Shown here piece after piece: positions 8,839 to 17,689 of a stretch of DNA of 64,000 bases (position 1 is the first letter of the stretch; the number at the start of each line of letters is the position of its first letter). The position numbers and the translations under genes were made by a program. This stretch comes from CAZCTC01 sp964501335 (GTDB lineage Bacteria > Chloroflexota > Anaerolineae > B4-G1 > SLSP01), in the NCBI GenBank assembly GCA_964501335.1, contig CAZCTC010000013.1:89310-153309 (forward strand). The letters run 5' to 3'. The notes beneath the pieces are model-generated. The model had not been told where the DNA came from, searched no databases, and was given only the letters and a program-made list of their open reading frames with translations.

Positions 8839-10058
8839 GCGTCTACATTCCTCCTGAAGTCCGGGCCGTGTTGGACGCGCATTGGGGGCGCAAAGTCACC
8901 GAACGTTTCGGCGATACGCCGCCGACTCCCGAAGAGGAAGCCGACTTCATCCGCGAGACCCTGGCCGCCGGCGTGCCGACCGTCCCGCTGCTCAACGGCA
9001 ACGAAGTTACTACGATGGCCGGGCAGGGCACCTTCAATCCCGATGCCGAAGGCAATCCGGTGGTCTCAACTTTACCCAAAGCGCCGGGCCGCGGTCTGCC
9101 GTTATCCCTGGAGACCCTCAAGATTGCGGGGCTGATGCTTCTGGCTGTCGTGCTTCTGGGCTCCTGGTTCCTCAAACCAGGAACAAAATCCCATACCCCC
9201 TCCGCCGTGGATGCTTCCGGGACAGAAGTCACAGCTCTCCCCGAGGGGATCGACGCTCTGGTTACCTCGGGCGATGTGCGAATCCCGTTGGTCGTGCCGC
9301 GCACCCTGGAGATCCTCCCCGGCGACGGCCTGACCGCGACCACTTTTGCTATCGTGCCGGTTCAAGTAGAGGAATCCGACTGGCCCTGTCCGGTCAAGGA
9401 TTTCGACGGCCAGCCCGCCGCCTGCTGGGTCTTCGGCTCCGTGGTCAACTATCTGATCGGGATTCCCACCTCGCCGATGGCCGAAGAGCTGGCTACCCGC
9501 TTGCAAGCCCATGGGGGACAGATGCGCCTGCGTCTGAGTACAGAGAGAGTGGTCACCTTCCGCGTCGTCCAGGTGAAAGCTATCGAAAGGCACCAGACCG
9601 AAGCTCTGGCCCAGCGCCGCTTTGCCCTGACCGTCCCGCTGCTCAGTCAAGACGGCACGCAGCGTACCCTCATGGTCGGGGAATACGATCCCGGTCCCGA
9701 TCTGGGCGCGCTTCCGGTTTCCTTGCCCGGCACCGTCGATCCGGCTCAGGCTCACACCCTTACCCTGGGCCAGAGCATACAGATGGGCGGTCTGGAACTT
9801 ACCCCGATTCAGCTGAGCGGCAGCGGCGCCGAAGCCCGGTTGATTCTGAAGGTCCGCAACCTGGGAACCCTGCCGGTTTCCGCCGGGGCGGATTGGGCGG
9901 TCACCGCCTTGCAAACCGGCGGGACGACGGCCGTCGCCGAAGTGCAGGGCGCCGGCCTCGCCGCCGGGGCGACGGCAGAAATTACGTGTGCGGCCCCCGG
10001 CCCGATCGCCGCCTGGCAGATCATTCTGACCGGGGGAAGTCTCACGGTCACTCCGTGA
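8835..10058 (+). CDS. bitopic membrane protein of the transfer apparatus
   Basis: 407 residues with a cytoplasmic N-terminal region of about 94 residues, one membrane helix at about 95-113 (LKIAGLMLLAVVLLGSWFL) and a large extracytoplasmic region. There is no signal peptide. This N-in/C-out layout is like VirB8 or VirB10 scaffold proteins of type IV secretion, and its place next to VirB2/3/4-like genes fits, but I see no diagnostic motif for either family. The extracytoplasmic part contains a stretch near residues 160-290 with a Cys pair (WPCPVKDFDGQPAACW) that could form a disulphide. Function is inferred from topology and context only. Confidence 0.65.
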   Translation: MSVYIPPEVRAVLDAHWGRKVTERFGDTPPTPEEEADFIRETLAAGVPTVPLLNGNEVTTMAGQGTFNPDAEGNPVVSTLPKAPGRGLPLSLETLKIAGLMLLAVVLLGSWFLKPGTKSHTPSAVDASGTEVTALPEGIDALVTSGDVRIPLVVPRTLEILPGDGLTATTFAIVPVQVEESDWPCPVKDFDGQPAACWVFGSVVNYLIGIPTSPMAEELATRLQAHGGQMRLRLSTERVVTFRVVQVKAIERHQTEALAQRRFALTVPLLSQDGTQRTLMVGEYDPGPDLGALPVSLPGTVDPAQAHTLTLGQSIQMGGLELTPIQLSGSGAEARLILKVRNLGTLPVSAGADWAVTALQTGGTTAVAEVQGAGLAAGATAEITCAAPGPIAAWQIILTGGSLTVTP

Positions 10059-10082
10059 CCTTTCAAACTCTAAGGAGGTTCT

Positions 10083-10415
10083 ATGAAATCCCGTAAGTGG
10101 CTTAAAGGATTGTCCGTGTTGATGTTGGTCGGGCTGGTGTGCCTGATCGCGCAACCGGTTTTCGCGGCGCCCGTCGGCGCGCCGCCGATGAGCGGGGGCC
10201 TCACCTTCGAGGATATTACCGGTTTCATCACGAGTATCATGAAACCCCTGGCGATCCTGGGGATTCTGCTCTACATCCTCACCCTGATCGCGCCCGTCCG
10301 TAACCTCATCGAGAAAGTCGGAATTTCCATTCCCCAAGACTATCTTCTGATGTTGATCTTTGCCGCCGTCTTGCTGGGCTACGCCACCGATTTCGTCGAT
10401 TTGCTGTTCGGTTAA
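10083..10415 (+). CDS. VirB2/TrbC-like small membrane (pilin-type) protein
   Basis: A 110-residue protein with a cleavable-looking signal (ends A-Q-P-V-F-A-A) and two hydrophobic helices at about 53-70 and 85-105, joined by a short polar loop containing R-N-L-I-E-K. Size and topology match VirB2/TrbC pilins and the small membrane proteins placed just before VirB3/VirB4 in Gram-positive conjugation modules. AAGGAGG lies shortly upstream of the ATG. It lacks the G-Q-x-x-V-E-Y/F motif of Flp pilins, so it is not the Tad major pilin. Confidence 0.7.
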   Translation: MKSRKWLKGLSVLMLVGLVCLIAQPVFAAPVGAPPMSGGLTFEDITGFITSIMKPLAILGILLYILTLIAPVRNLIEKVGISIPQDYLLMLIFAAVLLGYATDFVDLLFG

Positions 10416-10448
10416 CCGGTCTCAGGACCCATCATCCAGGAGGTAACC

Positions 10449-10808
10449 ATGTACGCGATGCCCGGTGAAGTGCTCAAAGCCGATCGGCCCGGCTTTCTGA
10501 TGTTCTCCCTGACCCAACTGCTGGCCGGGGTGGGCGCTTTCTTTATCGCGCCGTCCTTGGGGTTCAAAGGACCGGCTATCTTCATCGCCGTCGTTCTCGT
10601 GGTTCTCCTGGTCCGGCGGGTCCGCGGGCTCTATCTGGCCGAGCAGGCCGGATACTGGCTGCGAGCCATGGCCCGCTCGATTGCCGACGAGGGCCGCAGC
10701 AGCCGTCTGGATCCGCTGCGGCTTTATCAAATCCAGGAAGCGCCCGCCGAAAGCGCCGCCTATCTGGTCAAAACGCCCGACGGGCAAATCATGACGGTTA
10801 AGGGGTAG
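10449..10808 (+). CDS. VirB3/PrgI-like membrane protein
   Basis: 119 residues with two adjacent membrane helices at about 16-36 and 40-57 and a basic cytoplasmic turn (VRRVRGLY), followed by a soluble C-terminal half. Small two-helix proteins directly before VirB4 are VirB3 (Gram-negative) or PrgI (Gram-positive), and the arrangement here is the same, two bases ahead of the VirB4 gene. A strong AGGAGGT site precedes the ATG. The family assignment rests on size, topology and gene order. Confidence 0.65.
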   Translation: MYAMPGEVLKADRPGFLMFSLTQLLAGVGAFFIAPSLGFKGPAIFIAVVLVVLLVRRVRGLYLAEQAGYWLRAMARSIADEGRSSRLDPLRLYQIQEAPAESAAYLVKTPDGQIMTVKG

Positions 10809-10810
10809 CC

Positions 10811-12937
10811 ATGAGCAGCGTCTATCGCCTTTCTTCCTTCAATTTTTTGCAAATGCGCCCGGAAAACATCCTGGCCACCCTGGGCCGCTGGCAACAGGCC
10901 TGGGCCGCCTGGGAAACGCCCCGCACCCGGCTGGTCTTTCGCACCATCCCGGTGGATCTGGAGAGTGCTACCCGCCGGGCCCGCCGCAGTGAAGCCGCCG
11001 CCCAGGATGACGGCGCTACCCAGCATGTCCGGCAATACATCGGGCTGCTGGATCGGGCCGCCCACAGTGGGAGTCTCCTCGCGCTAGAGCATTACCTGGT
11101 CCTGCCGACGCTTTCCGGGACCGCGGCGGAAGTCGCCGCCGGCAGCCTTGCCGAAGGGCTGGGCCTGCATGCTCAACCCGTGGCCGATCTGCCGCCCCTG
11201 CTCCCCACGGCCTATCACGCCTTGCCCGCCCTGCTCCAGCCGGAAAGCGGCAACTATCCCCTCTGCTCGGTCCTGGTCTCCTATGATCTGATGGGCCAAT
11301 GGGATTGGGGCGTGTTGGCGCAGGTCCTGACCCTGGGTTTTCCCCTGGCGCTTTCGGTCGAACTTCTTACCTATCACGGCGAGAAGGCCAACCAGCAGTT
11401 AGACAACGCCCGGCAGCTGCTCTCCGGGATTTCGCTCCAGGTGGGCCGCAAAGCCGGCTTGACCAAACAGGAGACCGACTATCAAACCCTGGAAGCGGGC
11501 GTCACCGCCGGACTGGCCCTGCATCATGCCGGTTTTGCCGTCCTGGTCTCGGGCCGCACCGAAAAGGAGCTGCGGGAACGGGAACGGCAGATCGGCGCCA
11601 AACTGGCCGGGCGGGCGGCGGTCCGCCGGATCAATGGCCTGCAACAGGAACTCTTCCAGGCCCACTTTACCGCCGCCGAACGCCCCGAGATCCCCACCGG
11701 CCTGCGCCACAACCTGACTTCGCAAGGCGCCGCGCTGCTCTGCGGCCCCCTGGGGCTACGCCGCCGCACCGATCTGCGGGGGATCCTGTGGGGCATGTCC
11801 GGGCAGCAGCCCTACTTCTGGGACGGCTTCGGCCCCCAGCTCAATGAACTCAACCATGCGGTGATCCTGGGCGCTCCCGGCACCGGCAAAACCACCACCT
11901 TTATGGGTATTCTCTGGCGAGAAATGGATCTGGAAGGCACGCAGGGGATCATCATGGAGCCGATGGGCCATTGCAAGCGGTTGGTCCGGGCCCTGGGCGA
12001 GAAACGCAGCGCTTACAATCCCCTTTCCCTGCATGGCCTGCGGATCAATCCCATCGAACTGATCTACGAGGACGCCGCCGAACAATCCGCTCACCTGACG
12101 GTCATTCTGAAGCTGCTGCTCAAGCGTGCGTTGACGGAGCATGAAGAAGTGGCGTTGGATATGGCCCAAACCCTGATCTACGCCGGCGTGAACCCCCAGA
12201 CCCCCGCCGTCAATCAACCCCGGCTGGAAAATCTGGCCCGCGCCCTGCGGACCTTACGCAGCGACGCCTGGGTCAAGGCGGCGGGGGAAAATCTGGGCAG
12301 CCTTCTGGAAGCCAAATATGTCCGGGGTTCGCTGGGGACGGTCTTCAACACCCCCACCTTGAGCGATTGGAAGCTGGAGAAGGATCTGGTGGCCTTTGAT
12401 TTCTCCCAGATCCCCGAAGAAGCCGGGCTGATGCGCCTGGGCTATTACCTGGTGCTTTCGGCGATCCAGCGGGCCGCCTTCCGGCAGGCCCGCTCCCGCC
12501 GGCGGATTGTCCTGATCGACGAGTTTCGGGCCATGAGCGCCGAACCGATGTTGGCCGGGCGGGTGGCCTTGATGTTCAAGACCTTCCGGACCTTGGGCGT
12601 AGGAATCTGGGCCATGGAACAGGACATCTTCACCTTTACCGGCGCCGACGAATCGGGGCGCGGTTTCAACGACAATCCCTGGGGGCCGTACATGCTTTCC
12701 AACTCCGCCCAGATCATTGCTTTGGCGCATCGCACTACGCAGGGCATCCGCATTCTGCAACAACAGCGGCCGCAGATTACCGATGAGCAGGCACAATGGC
12801 TGATGAGCCTGCGGCGGGAGGACGAAGGCGGCACCGGGCAGGATAAAGGCAAGGGCCTGGTCATCCTGGAAAACGAAGTCTACCCCGTGCATTTTGTCCT
12901 GACCCAGCACGAGTTGAAATATCTGAAGGGTTCATAA
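10811..12937 (+). CDS. virB4: VirB4-family type IV secretion ATPase
   Basis: Hexameric cytoplasmic ATPase that energises assembly of the conjugation channel. The 708-residue product has the VirB4 N-terminal domain and a C-terminal RecA-like motor: Walker A GAPGTGKT at 354-361, Walker B with D570-E571 in RIVLIDEFRAM, and a downstream Q-rich sensor region (QQRPQITDEQ). The INPIEL segment and the FDFSQIPE stretch are also typical. Length is somewhat short of many VirB4 proteins (about 800) but complete at both ends. It follows the VirB2- and VirB3-like genes and is itself followed by a P-loop-less relative, which could pair with it. Confidence 0.9.
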   Translation: MSSVYRLSSFNFLQMRPENILATLGRWQQAWAAWETPRTRLVFRTIPVDLESATRRARRSEAAAQDDGATQHVRQYIGLLDRAAHSGSLLALEHYLVLPTLSGTAAEVAAGSLAEGLGLHAQPVADLPPLLPTAYHALPALLQPESGNYPLCSVLVSYDLMGQWDWGVLAQVLTLGFPLALSVELLTYHGEKANQQLDNARQLLSGISLQVGRKAGLTKQETDYQTLEAGVTAGLALHHAGFAVLVSGRTEKELRERERQIGAKLAGRAAVRRINGLQQELFQAHFTAAERPEIPTGLRHNLTSQGAALLCGPLGLRRRTDLRGILWGMSGQQPYFWDGFGPQLNELNHAVILGAPGTGKTTTFMGILWREMDLEGTQGIIMEPMGHCKRLVRALGEKRSAYNPLSLHGLRINPIELIYEDAAEQSAHLTVILKLLLKRALTEHEEVALDMAQTLIYAGVNPQTPAVNQPRLENLARALRTLRSDAWVKAAGENLGSLLEAKYVRGSLGTVFNTPTLSDWKLEKDLVAFDFSQIPEEAGLMRLGYYLVLSAIQRAAFRQARSRRRIVLIDEFRAMSAEPMLAGRVALMFKTFRTLGVGIWAMEQDIFTFTGADESGRGFNDNPWGPYMLSNSAQIIALAHRTTQGIRILQQQRPQITDEQAQWLMSLRREDEGGTGQDKGKGLVILENEVYPVHFVLTQHELKYLKGS

Positions 12938-12943
12938 GGAGAC

Positions 12944-13144
12944 ATGATGGCAGGCCAGGAGAAAAACGCCGGCACAGGGACGGGATTGAGCACCGAAGTG
13001 GAAACGATGCGCGCCTACTACACGGTCTACCTCAAGGAACGCCTGACGCAATTGACCGGAGCGGGCGATCCGGGGGCCGGGAAAGCCCCGGCTTCCAGCC
13101 CGTCCCGTTCCGGGGGATTGAAGGACTTATTCGGAGACATGTAA
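12944..13144 (+). CDS. small uncharacterised protein
   Basis: 66 residues, starting six bases after the VirB4 stop behind AAGGAG. A predicted amphipathic helix (VETMRAYYTVYLKERLTQLT) is followed by a Gly/Ala/Ser/Pro-rich stretch and ends in a GGLKDLFGDM motif that looks like a docking peptide. No signal peptide. It may be an accessory factor of the VirB4 ATPase; the only support is position and a good ribosome binding site. Confidence 0.55.
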   Translation: MMAGQEKNAGTGTGLSTEVETMRAYYTVYLKERLTQLTGAGDPGAGKAPASSPSRSGGLKDLFGDM

Positions 13145-13205
13145 ATGGAAGATTGGACGATTGGAAGGTGGTTTCTTCCAACTTCCATCTTCCGAACTTC
13201 CAAGG
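13145..13205. repeat. GGAAGATTGG-type intergenic repeat, copy 1
   Basis: A stretch made of imperfect GGAAGATTGG/GGAAGGTGG units followed by the complementary CCAACTTCC and CATCTTCC units, so the whole can fold back on itself. Similar G-G-A-A-G runs occur in two other non-coding gaps of the same operon. It separates the VirB4 block from the next gene. Confidence 0.5.
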
Positions 13206-13233
13206 ACAGTTCATTCGATAGGAAAGATGCACC

Positions 13234-15621
13234 ATGAGTAATTGGTATCGCGTGCGGTATGACGATCAAGGGAGCGATTTGACGCCGGCCCGGCACCACC
13301 TGGACCGCGTGGCTCAAGCCGGGACGCTGGAGGTGTTGTGGCTGGCCCGCCGGAGCAATCCCGCCATCCTGATCCGCGCCGCCCGCGAGCAGGAAGCCTG
13401 GCTGATCGAAGGGCTGCTGAATACCCTACCGCGGGCCCGGCTGGGGCCGGAATCCGGCGAAGCCGTCACGGCGCGCTGGCAGGAATTCCCGCAGCGTTAT
13501 GGACTGATCGGCACCCTGCCGGTTCAGCCCTGGCTTCCCTGGCTCTTTGCTGGCCAGGAAAGCGACATCGCGGTGCGTCTTTCCTGGCGGCAGGGACAAC
13601 TGCAAATGCCCCAAATCGCCGGCCCGGATAAGGCCACGCTGACCGCAGCTTTGGCGACGGTAGAAGCCCGAGTCTATCTTTTGCCGCTCTCCCAACTGCC
13701 CCTGGTGCGCCGGGCTTTCCGGCCTTCCCAATGTTTCACCCTGCCACCGGTGATCGATGCGCCGACGCTGGCTTCCCGCAATGTCCACGAACGCGCGTTC
13801 GCGGAATTCCATGCCGGCGAATTGATCCTGGGGACCACCCCGGACGGCCAGGCTGTAGGAGTCCAGCGGCCGCTCGGGCTGGCCTGGATCGGCGCGGCTT
13901 CTGCCCATCGGATGCTCGCCGGGCTGGCCCAATCCTGGAACGGGCGGATCGTCGTTTTGGATGGGATGGGCGGCTGGCCGCGGGATTGGCAGGATGTCAG
14001 TCGGGCCGAAGTCTTCGTCGCCTGGAACACGCCCGGCAAATCCACCCATGTCAATCCGTTGACCCGTCTGCCCAACGACACCTCGGAAAGCTATCTGGTC
14101 CGCGTCATGGAATGGCTGGCCCTCTTGAACGTCACGCCGGCCATTCTGGGCGTCCGGGCCGTCACCTTGATTCGAGCCTTGATCCGTCTGATTCTGGCCC
14201 ACCTCACCCCAGAGCTGAATCCTCTGACGATGCTGCAATTGCTGGATCAACCGACCACGCTGGAAACCGTGAAGCCTGATTTCACCCCACTCCCCGGCGA
14301 TGAAGCCGCCGTCTGGCAGGGCCGGGATTGGAGCCGCGATCGGGCCTGGTTGACCCCGGCGGCGACGGCTTTGCGCGGATTCTTCGACGCCGCCCCGGAA
14401 ATGGCGCTCTGGTATCCCCCCTATCTGCCCGCCACCACTTTGCAGCAAGCCCCCTGGAGTCTCTGGCGCATTCCCACTCAGGGAGCCGGCGCGCGTTCCT
14501 ATTGGGCTGGCATGTGGCCGCTCTTTCGCGCCTTGTACAACCGCTCCGATACCCTGACCTTCGCCCTGGGATTGGGCCACGGCGGGCGGGAAGCATTGGC
14601 CCTGACCCGTCAGGGAGCCTCAGTTCTGGCCTGGGGTGAAACGGCGGCGACCGCCGTGGGTCATTTCGAGGAACGGCACCTGGATTGGATCATCGGCGCC
14701 GGCGCTGAGCCGACCCGTTTCGGCGCTTTGCTGGACGTGTCGCCCCAACTGATCGCCGCGCAGGCCGACGACCAGGCGCTGGCCCGCTTGAACGGCGACG
14801 TAGGCAGCATCCGGCTGCAACTGCCGCAGAAGCAAACTCCCACCAAGCGAGGCTGGGCCACCGTCAACGGATTGACCATTCCGCCGCTGGTTTCCATCCT
14901 GGGCGATGAACCGTCGGCACGTCTGGCGGCGCTGGCTTTGGCGGAACGGCAGGCCCACCTGGGCCAACGGCTGTTGATCCTGGGCACGCAAAGTCTCTGG
15001 CCTGAGTTGCAAAACCGGCTCCCGCAGGCGCTCTTCCTGACCGCCGCCGAATTACCGATGCTCAATCCCCTGGCGCCGCGCCCTCGCCATGCTCACGCCT
15101 GGGTCTGGTGGGGCGCCGGATTGGGAATTCCCGCGGCCATCCTGCAAGCCGCCTACCGCGACGGCGCCCGCACCTTGCAGGACTTGCTCAGCTATGTCGA
15201 AGGGACCGAAGCCGCCACGGCATTGAAAGAAGCGCTGCAGAGCGGCTTCTTCTCCGACGGCGAAGCCGATCCCCGCACCTGGTTCGAGCATGCCCCGGTC
15301 CTGGCGGTGGAATCGCCCAATCCCGCCTTGACCCGCACCCTGGCCATGGCCGGATTGGAAGCCGGCGCCCGCCTGATTTGCTGGCAGGCGCCCGGCCTGA
15401 CCGCCGGCGACGAAGCCGCTTTGAACCAGGCCCAAAGCCTGGTCTATCCCGATACGCTGTGGATTCCCGACGTTTTGGTGACCACCACTCACAACGGCCT
15501 GGCCGCCAGTCTGCCCGAACGACTCCAACCGGCCGTGAAAACCCTGCTCGCCGGCGAAGGCTACCTTTTCCGTCGCGGGCGGGACCAGTTCTACCGGGTC
15601 ATTCTGGAGGAAACCCGATGA
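13234..15621 (+). CDS. large protein resembling a P-loop-less (pseudo) VirB4/HerA-type ATPase
   Basis: 795 residues, no membrane segments. Two regions have the layout of a RecA/HerA motor without its catalytic residues. The first, about 210-275, has a beta strand and turn where Walker A should be (GLAWIGAASAHRMLAGLAQ, no G-K-S/T), then strand IVVLDGMGGWP and the substrate-like V-N-P-L. The second, about 548-610, reads LVSILGDEPSARLAALAL, then LLILGTQ and L-N-P-L. Neither has an acidic Walker B pair that I can see. Position right after VirB4 suggests a duplicated, inactive partner forming a mixed complex. This is a fold-level inference; a plain unknown is the fallback. Confidence 0.5.
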   Translation: MSNWYRVRYDDQGSDLTPARHHLDRVAQAGTLEVLWLARRSNPAILIRAAREQEAWLIEGLLNTLPRARLGPESGEAVTARWQEFPQRYGLIGTLPVQPWLPWLFAGQESDIAVRLSWRQGQLQMPQIAGPDKATLTAALATVEARVYLLPLSQLPLVRRAFRPSQCFTLPPVIDAPTLASRNVHERAFAEFHAGELILGTTPDGQAVGVQRPLGLAWIGAASAHRMLAGLAQSWNGRIVVLDGMGGWPRDWQDVSRAEVFVAWNTPGKSTHVNPLTRLPNDTSESYLVRVMEWLALLNVTPAILGVRAVTLIRALIRLILAHLTPELNPLTMLQLLDQPTTLETVKPDFTPLPGDEAAVWQGRDWSRDRAWLTPAATALRGFFDAAPEMALWYPPYLPATTLQQAPWSLWRIPTQGAGARSYWAGMWPLFRALYNRSDTLTFALGLGHGGREALALTRQGASVLAWGETAATAVGHFEERHLDWIIGAGAEPTRFGALLDVSPQLIAAQADDQALARLNGDVGSIRLQLPQKQTPTKRGWATVNGLTIPPLVSILGDEPSARLAALALAERQAHLGQRLLILGTQSLWPELQNRLPQALFLTAAELPMLNPLAPRPRHAHAWVWWGAGLGIPAAILQAAYRDGARTLQDLLSYVEGTEAATALKEALQSGFFSDGEADPRTWFEHAPVLAVESPNPALTRTLAMAGLEAGARLICWQAPGLTAGDEAALNQAQSLVYPDTLWIPDVLVTTTHNGLAASLPERLQPAVKTLLAGEGYLFRRGRDQFYRVILEETR

Positions 15622-16421
15622 ACGCCGGAATGCGAATCGGGATGGGTCTGGCGCCGCTCTTCCCGGCCCTCTGCCTGGGCGGCTGGAATCCCTGGGCTTT
15701 CCTGTCCATCGTGCCGGGAGCAATCCTGGCCATCGTCGGGCAACCGCAACTGGGTCTCGCCCTGGGCATTCTTGCGGAAGCGGTGGTTATTTCAACCAAG
15801 GGCTGGACGGCCCTGGTTCTCTTGGGGGCGTTGTGGCTGGCCTGGCAACCCGGCTCGAAACAGCAGGCCGCGGCCCTGGGATTGCTTTTGCTGGGGGGAA
15901 TCCTGGCCCTCGGACCCACCGACCGGCTGGTCAGTTGGTCCGGGGCCGGAATTGTCGGTTTAACCATTTTAGAAAAGGGAAGGAGGTCCCACTTGAAACA
16001 AAAAGGTCAGTCCCTGGTCGAATTTGCCCTGGCGGCGCCGATCCTGTTGATGTTGTTCCTGGGCGTCGTGGAATTCGGGCGGGTCTTTGTGGAATTCATC
16101 GAACTCAGCTATGCCGCCGATAATGTGGCCCAGGCCGCAGCCCGGTTAGGAGGCAACGATCCGGCGCTCACCGGCGTTCTGACCGACAATACCTGGGCGC
16201 CGCTGGATCCCGCCGCCGTCCGGATCCAGATCGACACCCTCAACGGTGATGGGACATCGCAGTGTGAAGGGACCGGCGGCACGGTCTGTAAATGTGAATA
16301 CGGTCAGGCCGTGCGAGTGACCGCTCAATATCCCACCCATCTGCAATTGCTGGTCTTCTATCAGGATCTGACCCTCAAGGCCAGCAACCGGCTCTTCTGC
16401 TGGCGGGGCGGGACGCCATGA
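15618..16421 (+). CDS. tadE: membrane protein fused in frame to a TadE-like pseudopilin
   Basis: A 267-residue reading frame with two parts. Residues 1-115 are highly hydrophobic, with four or five membrane helices and no recognised family. From about residue 126 it is a classical TadE-like pseudopilin: a basic stretch, then KGQSLVEFALAAPILLMLFL, the prepilin-peptidase type site with the glutamate that aligns pilin subunits. Immediately before this second part lies AAGGAGGTCCCAC followed by an in-frame TTG at 15993, so TadE may also be made separately from an internal start. Four-base overlaps join it to both neighbours. Role: minor subunit of a Tad-type pilus; that of the N-terminal part is unknown. 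Confidence 0.7.
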   Translation: MNAGMRIGMGLAPLFPALCLGGWNPWAFLSIVPGAILAIVGQPQLGLALGILAEAVVISTKGWTALVLLGALWLAWQPGSKQQAAALGLLLLGGILALGPTDRLVSWSGAGIVGLTILEKGRRSHLKQKGQSLVEFALAAPILLMLFLGVVEFGRVFVEFIELSYAADNVAQAAARLGGNDPALTGVLTDNTWAPLDPAAVRIQIDTLNGDGTSQCEGTGGTVCKCEYGQAVRVTAQYPTHLQLLVFYQDLTLKASNRLFCWRGGTP

Positions 16422-16942
16422 AGGAGCAAAAGAATCGCGGGCAAGCCATTGTGTTGGTGGCCCTGGCCATCGCCGCTCTGGTCGGGATGTTCCTGTTGGT
16501 GGTCAACGGGGGCCTGTTCCTGTTGAGCCGCCTGGCTCTGGAGCGCGCCGTGGATGATGCCGCGGTCGCCGGACTGCGTACCGGCACCGCCGGCGGGCCG
16601 GTCATTAACGCCGGCCAGGCCGAAACCGAAGCCCGGCAGGTGCTGACGCTGGAGCTGGCCAACGTCAAAGGGTTGCAGGAAGATCCCGTCGCTCTGGCCG
16701 CCGCCGCGTCCGTGAGGGTCTCCGATCTCCCGGCTCCCGGCAGTTGTGTCGCCGCCGGCGGCGAATGCCATCCGGGCAGCCTGGTGGAAGTGCAGCTCAC
16801 AGCTACGCTCTGCCCACCGGTCTGGCCTACCTGTTTTGCCGTGCCGGTCTCCCGGCAAGCGGTCCTGGCCGCCACATCCCAACTACCGGTCGTGAATACG
16901 CCCATCCCGGGGGATATTCTCCCCCTGACTCCCATTCCGTAA
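16418..16942 (+). CDS. TadE/TadG-like pilus-assembly protein
   Basis: 174 residues with a basic start followed by a single long hydrophobic helix (NRGQAIVLVALAIAALVGMF), the usual N-terminus of TadG/TadE-like proteins, which lie in the membrane with the rest outside. The motif R-A-V-D-D-A-A-V-A-G after the helix is typical for this group. Two Cys pairs in the extracellular part could form disulphides. Placed between TadE-like and CpaB-like genes, as in tad loci. Confidence 0.75.
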   Translation: MKEQKNRGQAIVLVALAIAALVGMFLLVVNGGLFLLSRLALERAVDDAAVAGLRTGTAGGPVINAGQAETEARQVLTLELANVKGLQEDPVALAAAASVRVSDLPAPGSCVAAGGECHPGSLVEVQLTATLCPPVWPTCFAVPVSRQAVLAATSQLPVVNTPIPGDILPLTPIP

Positions 16943-16951
16943 CCTGGAGGT

Positions 16952-17689
16952 ATGTCGATGGTACAACGTTTTTTCCGTGCTGCGCCCGTGACCCTGGGCC
17001 TGACCCTGCGCTGGATCGGTCTGCTGCTGGCCGTCGTGTTGACCGCGGCCGCACTCTTCCTCTGGAGCCAACAGGTCCGGATGGAATCCGCCCTGCGCTA
17101 TACCTGCGATCTGGCTGTCTTCACGAAGGTCACCGCGGAATGCGTCGAAGCAGTCCCCATCCCGGTCAACCGCCAATTCGACGCCGTGACCGATCGCGCG
17201 GCGGCGGTGGGCACGTGGACCCTGCACCCGGTGCAAAAAGGCGAGCTGCTCCACCCGGCCCAATTGACCCCGGAAACGCCCGACCGTTTCCGCTTCGACC
17301 AATCCGGGCAGCCGCTCCCGGAAGGGCAATATGGCTACTATGTGACGACTCCCGCCGCGCTCCTGGCCGTGGTCACGCCGGGCAATCTCCTGACTCTGGA
17401 ACTAGCCGATCCCGCCGTGCAGCAAATGGGCACCCTGCTGGACAAAGCCCCAATTCTGGAGAAGGATGCCGGCGGCGTGTTCCTGGGCCTTTCCCTGAAT
17501 CAGATCGCCGCGCTGGAAGGGCTGGCCGCCGAAGCACGCACGCAGGCCCAAGAACAAAATCCCGCCGCGAAATCCCAACCCGCCGTCCTGGTCTGGACCC
17601 TCACCCAACAAGCCAATCCCGACCTACCCCCGCTCTATGCCGTCCCCATGGATTTGCAGCAGTTCGCCGTTTCCGAGGGAGGTCGGTAA
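16952..17689 (+). CDS. cpaB: CpaB/RcpC-like SAF-domain pilus protein
   Basis: 245 residues: one N-terminal membrane helix (about 20-43) then an extracytoplasmic part with a SAF-type fold (AVPIPVNRQF, AAVGTWTLHPVQKGELL), as in CpaB/RcpC proteins of Tad pilus loci. In monoderm bacteria, which lack a secretin, such proteins are thought to sit at the pilus base. GGAGGT precedes the ATG; the stop overlaps the start of the next gene (TAATG). Family members are usually a little longer; nothing is obviously missing. Confidence 0.7.
   Translation: MSMVQRFFRAAPVTLGLTLRWIGLLLAVVLTAAALFLWSQQVRMESALRYTCDLAVFTKVTAECVEAVPIPVNRQFDAVTDRAAAVGTWTLHPVQKGELLHPAQLTPETPDRFRFDQSGQPLPEGQYGYYVTTPAALLAVVTPGNLLTLELADPAVQQMGTLLDKAPILEKDAGGVFLGLSLNQIAALEGLAAEARTQAQEQNPAAKSQPAVLVWTLTQQANPDLPPLYAVPMDLQQFAVSEGGR

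Noticed and set aside
10083..10415. Flp major pilin of the Tad system
   Set aside because: Has a normal signal peptide and two hydrophobic helices; lacks the G-Q-x-x-V-E-Y type prepilin motif, so VirB2-like is a better call.
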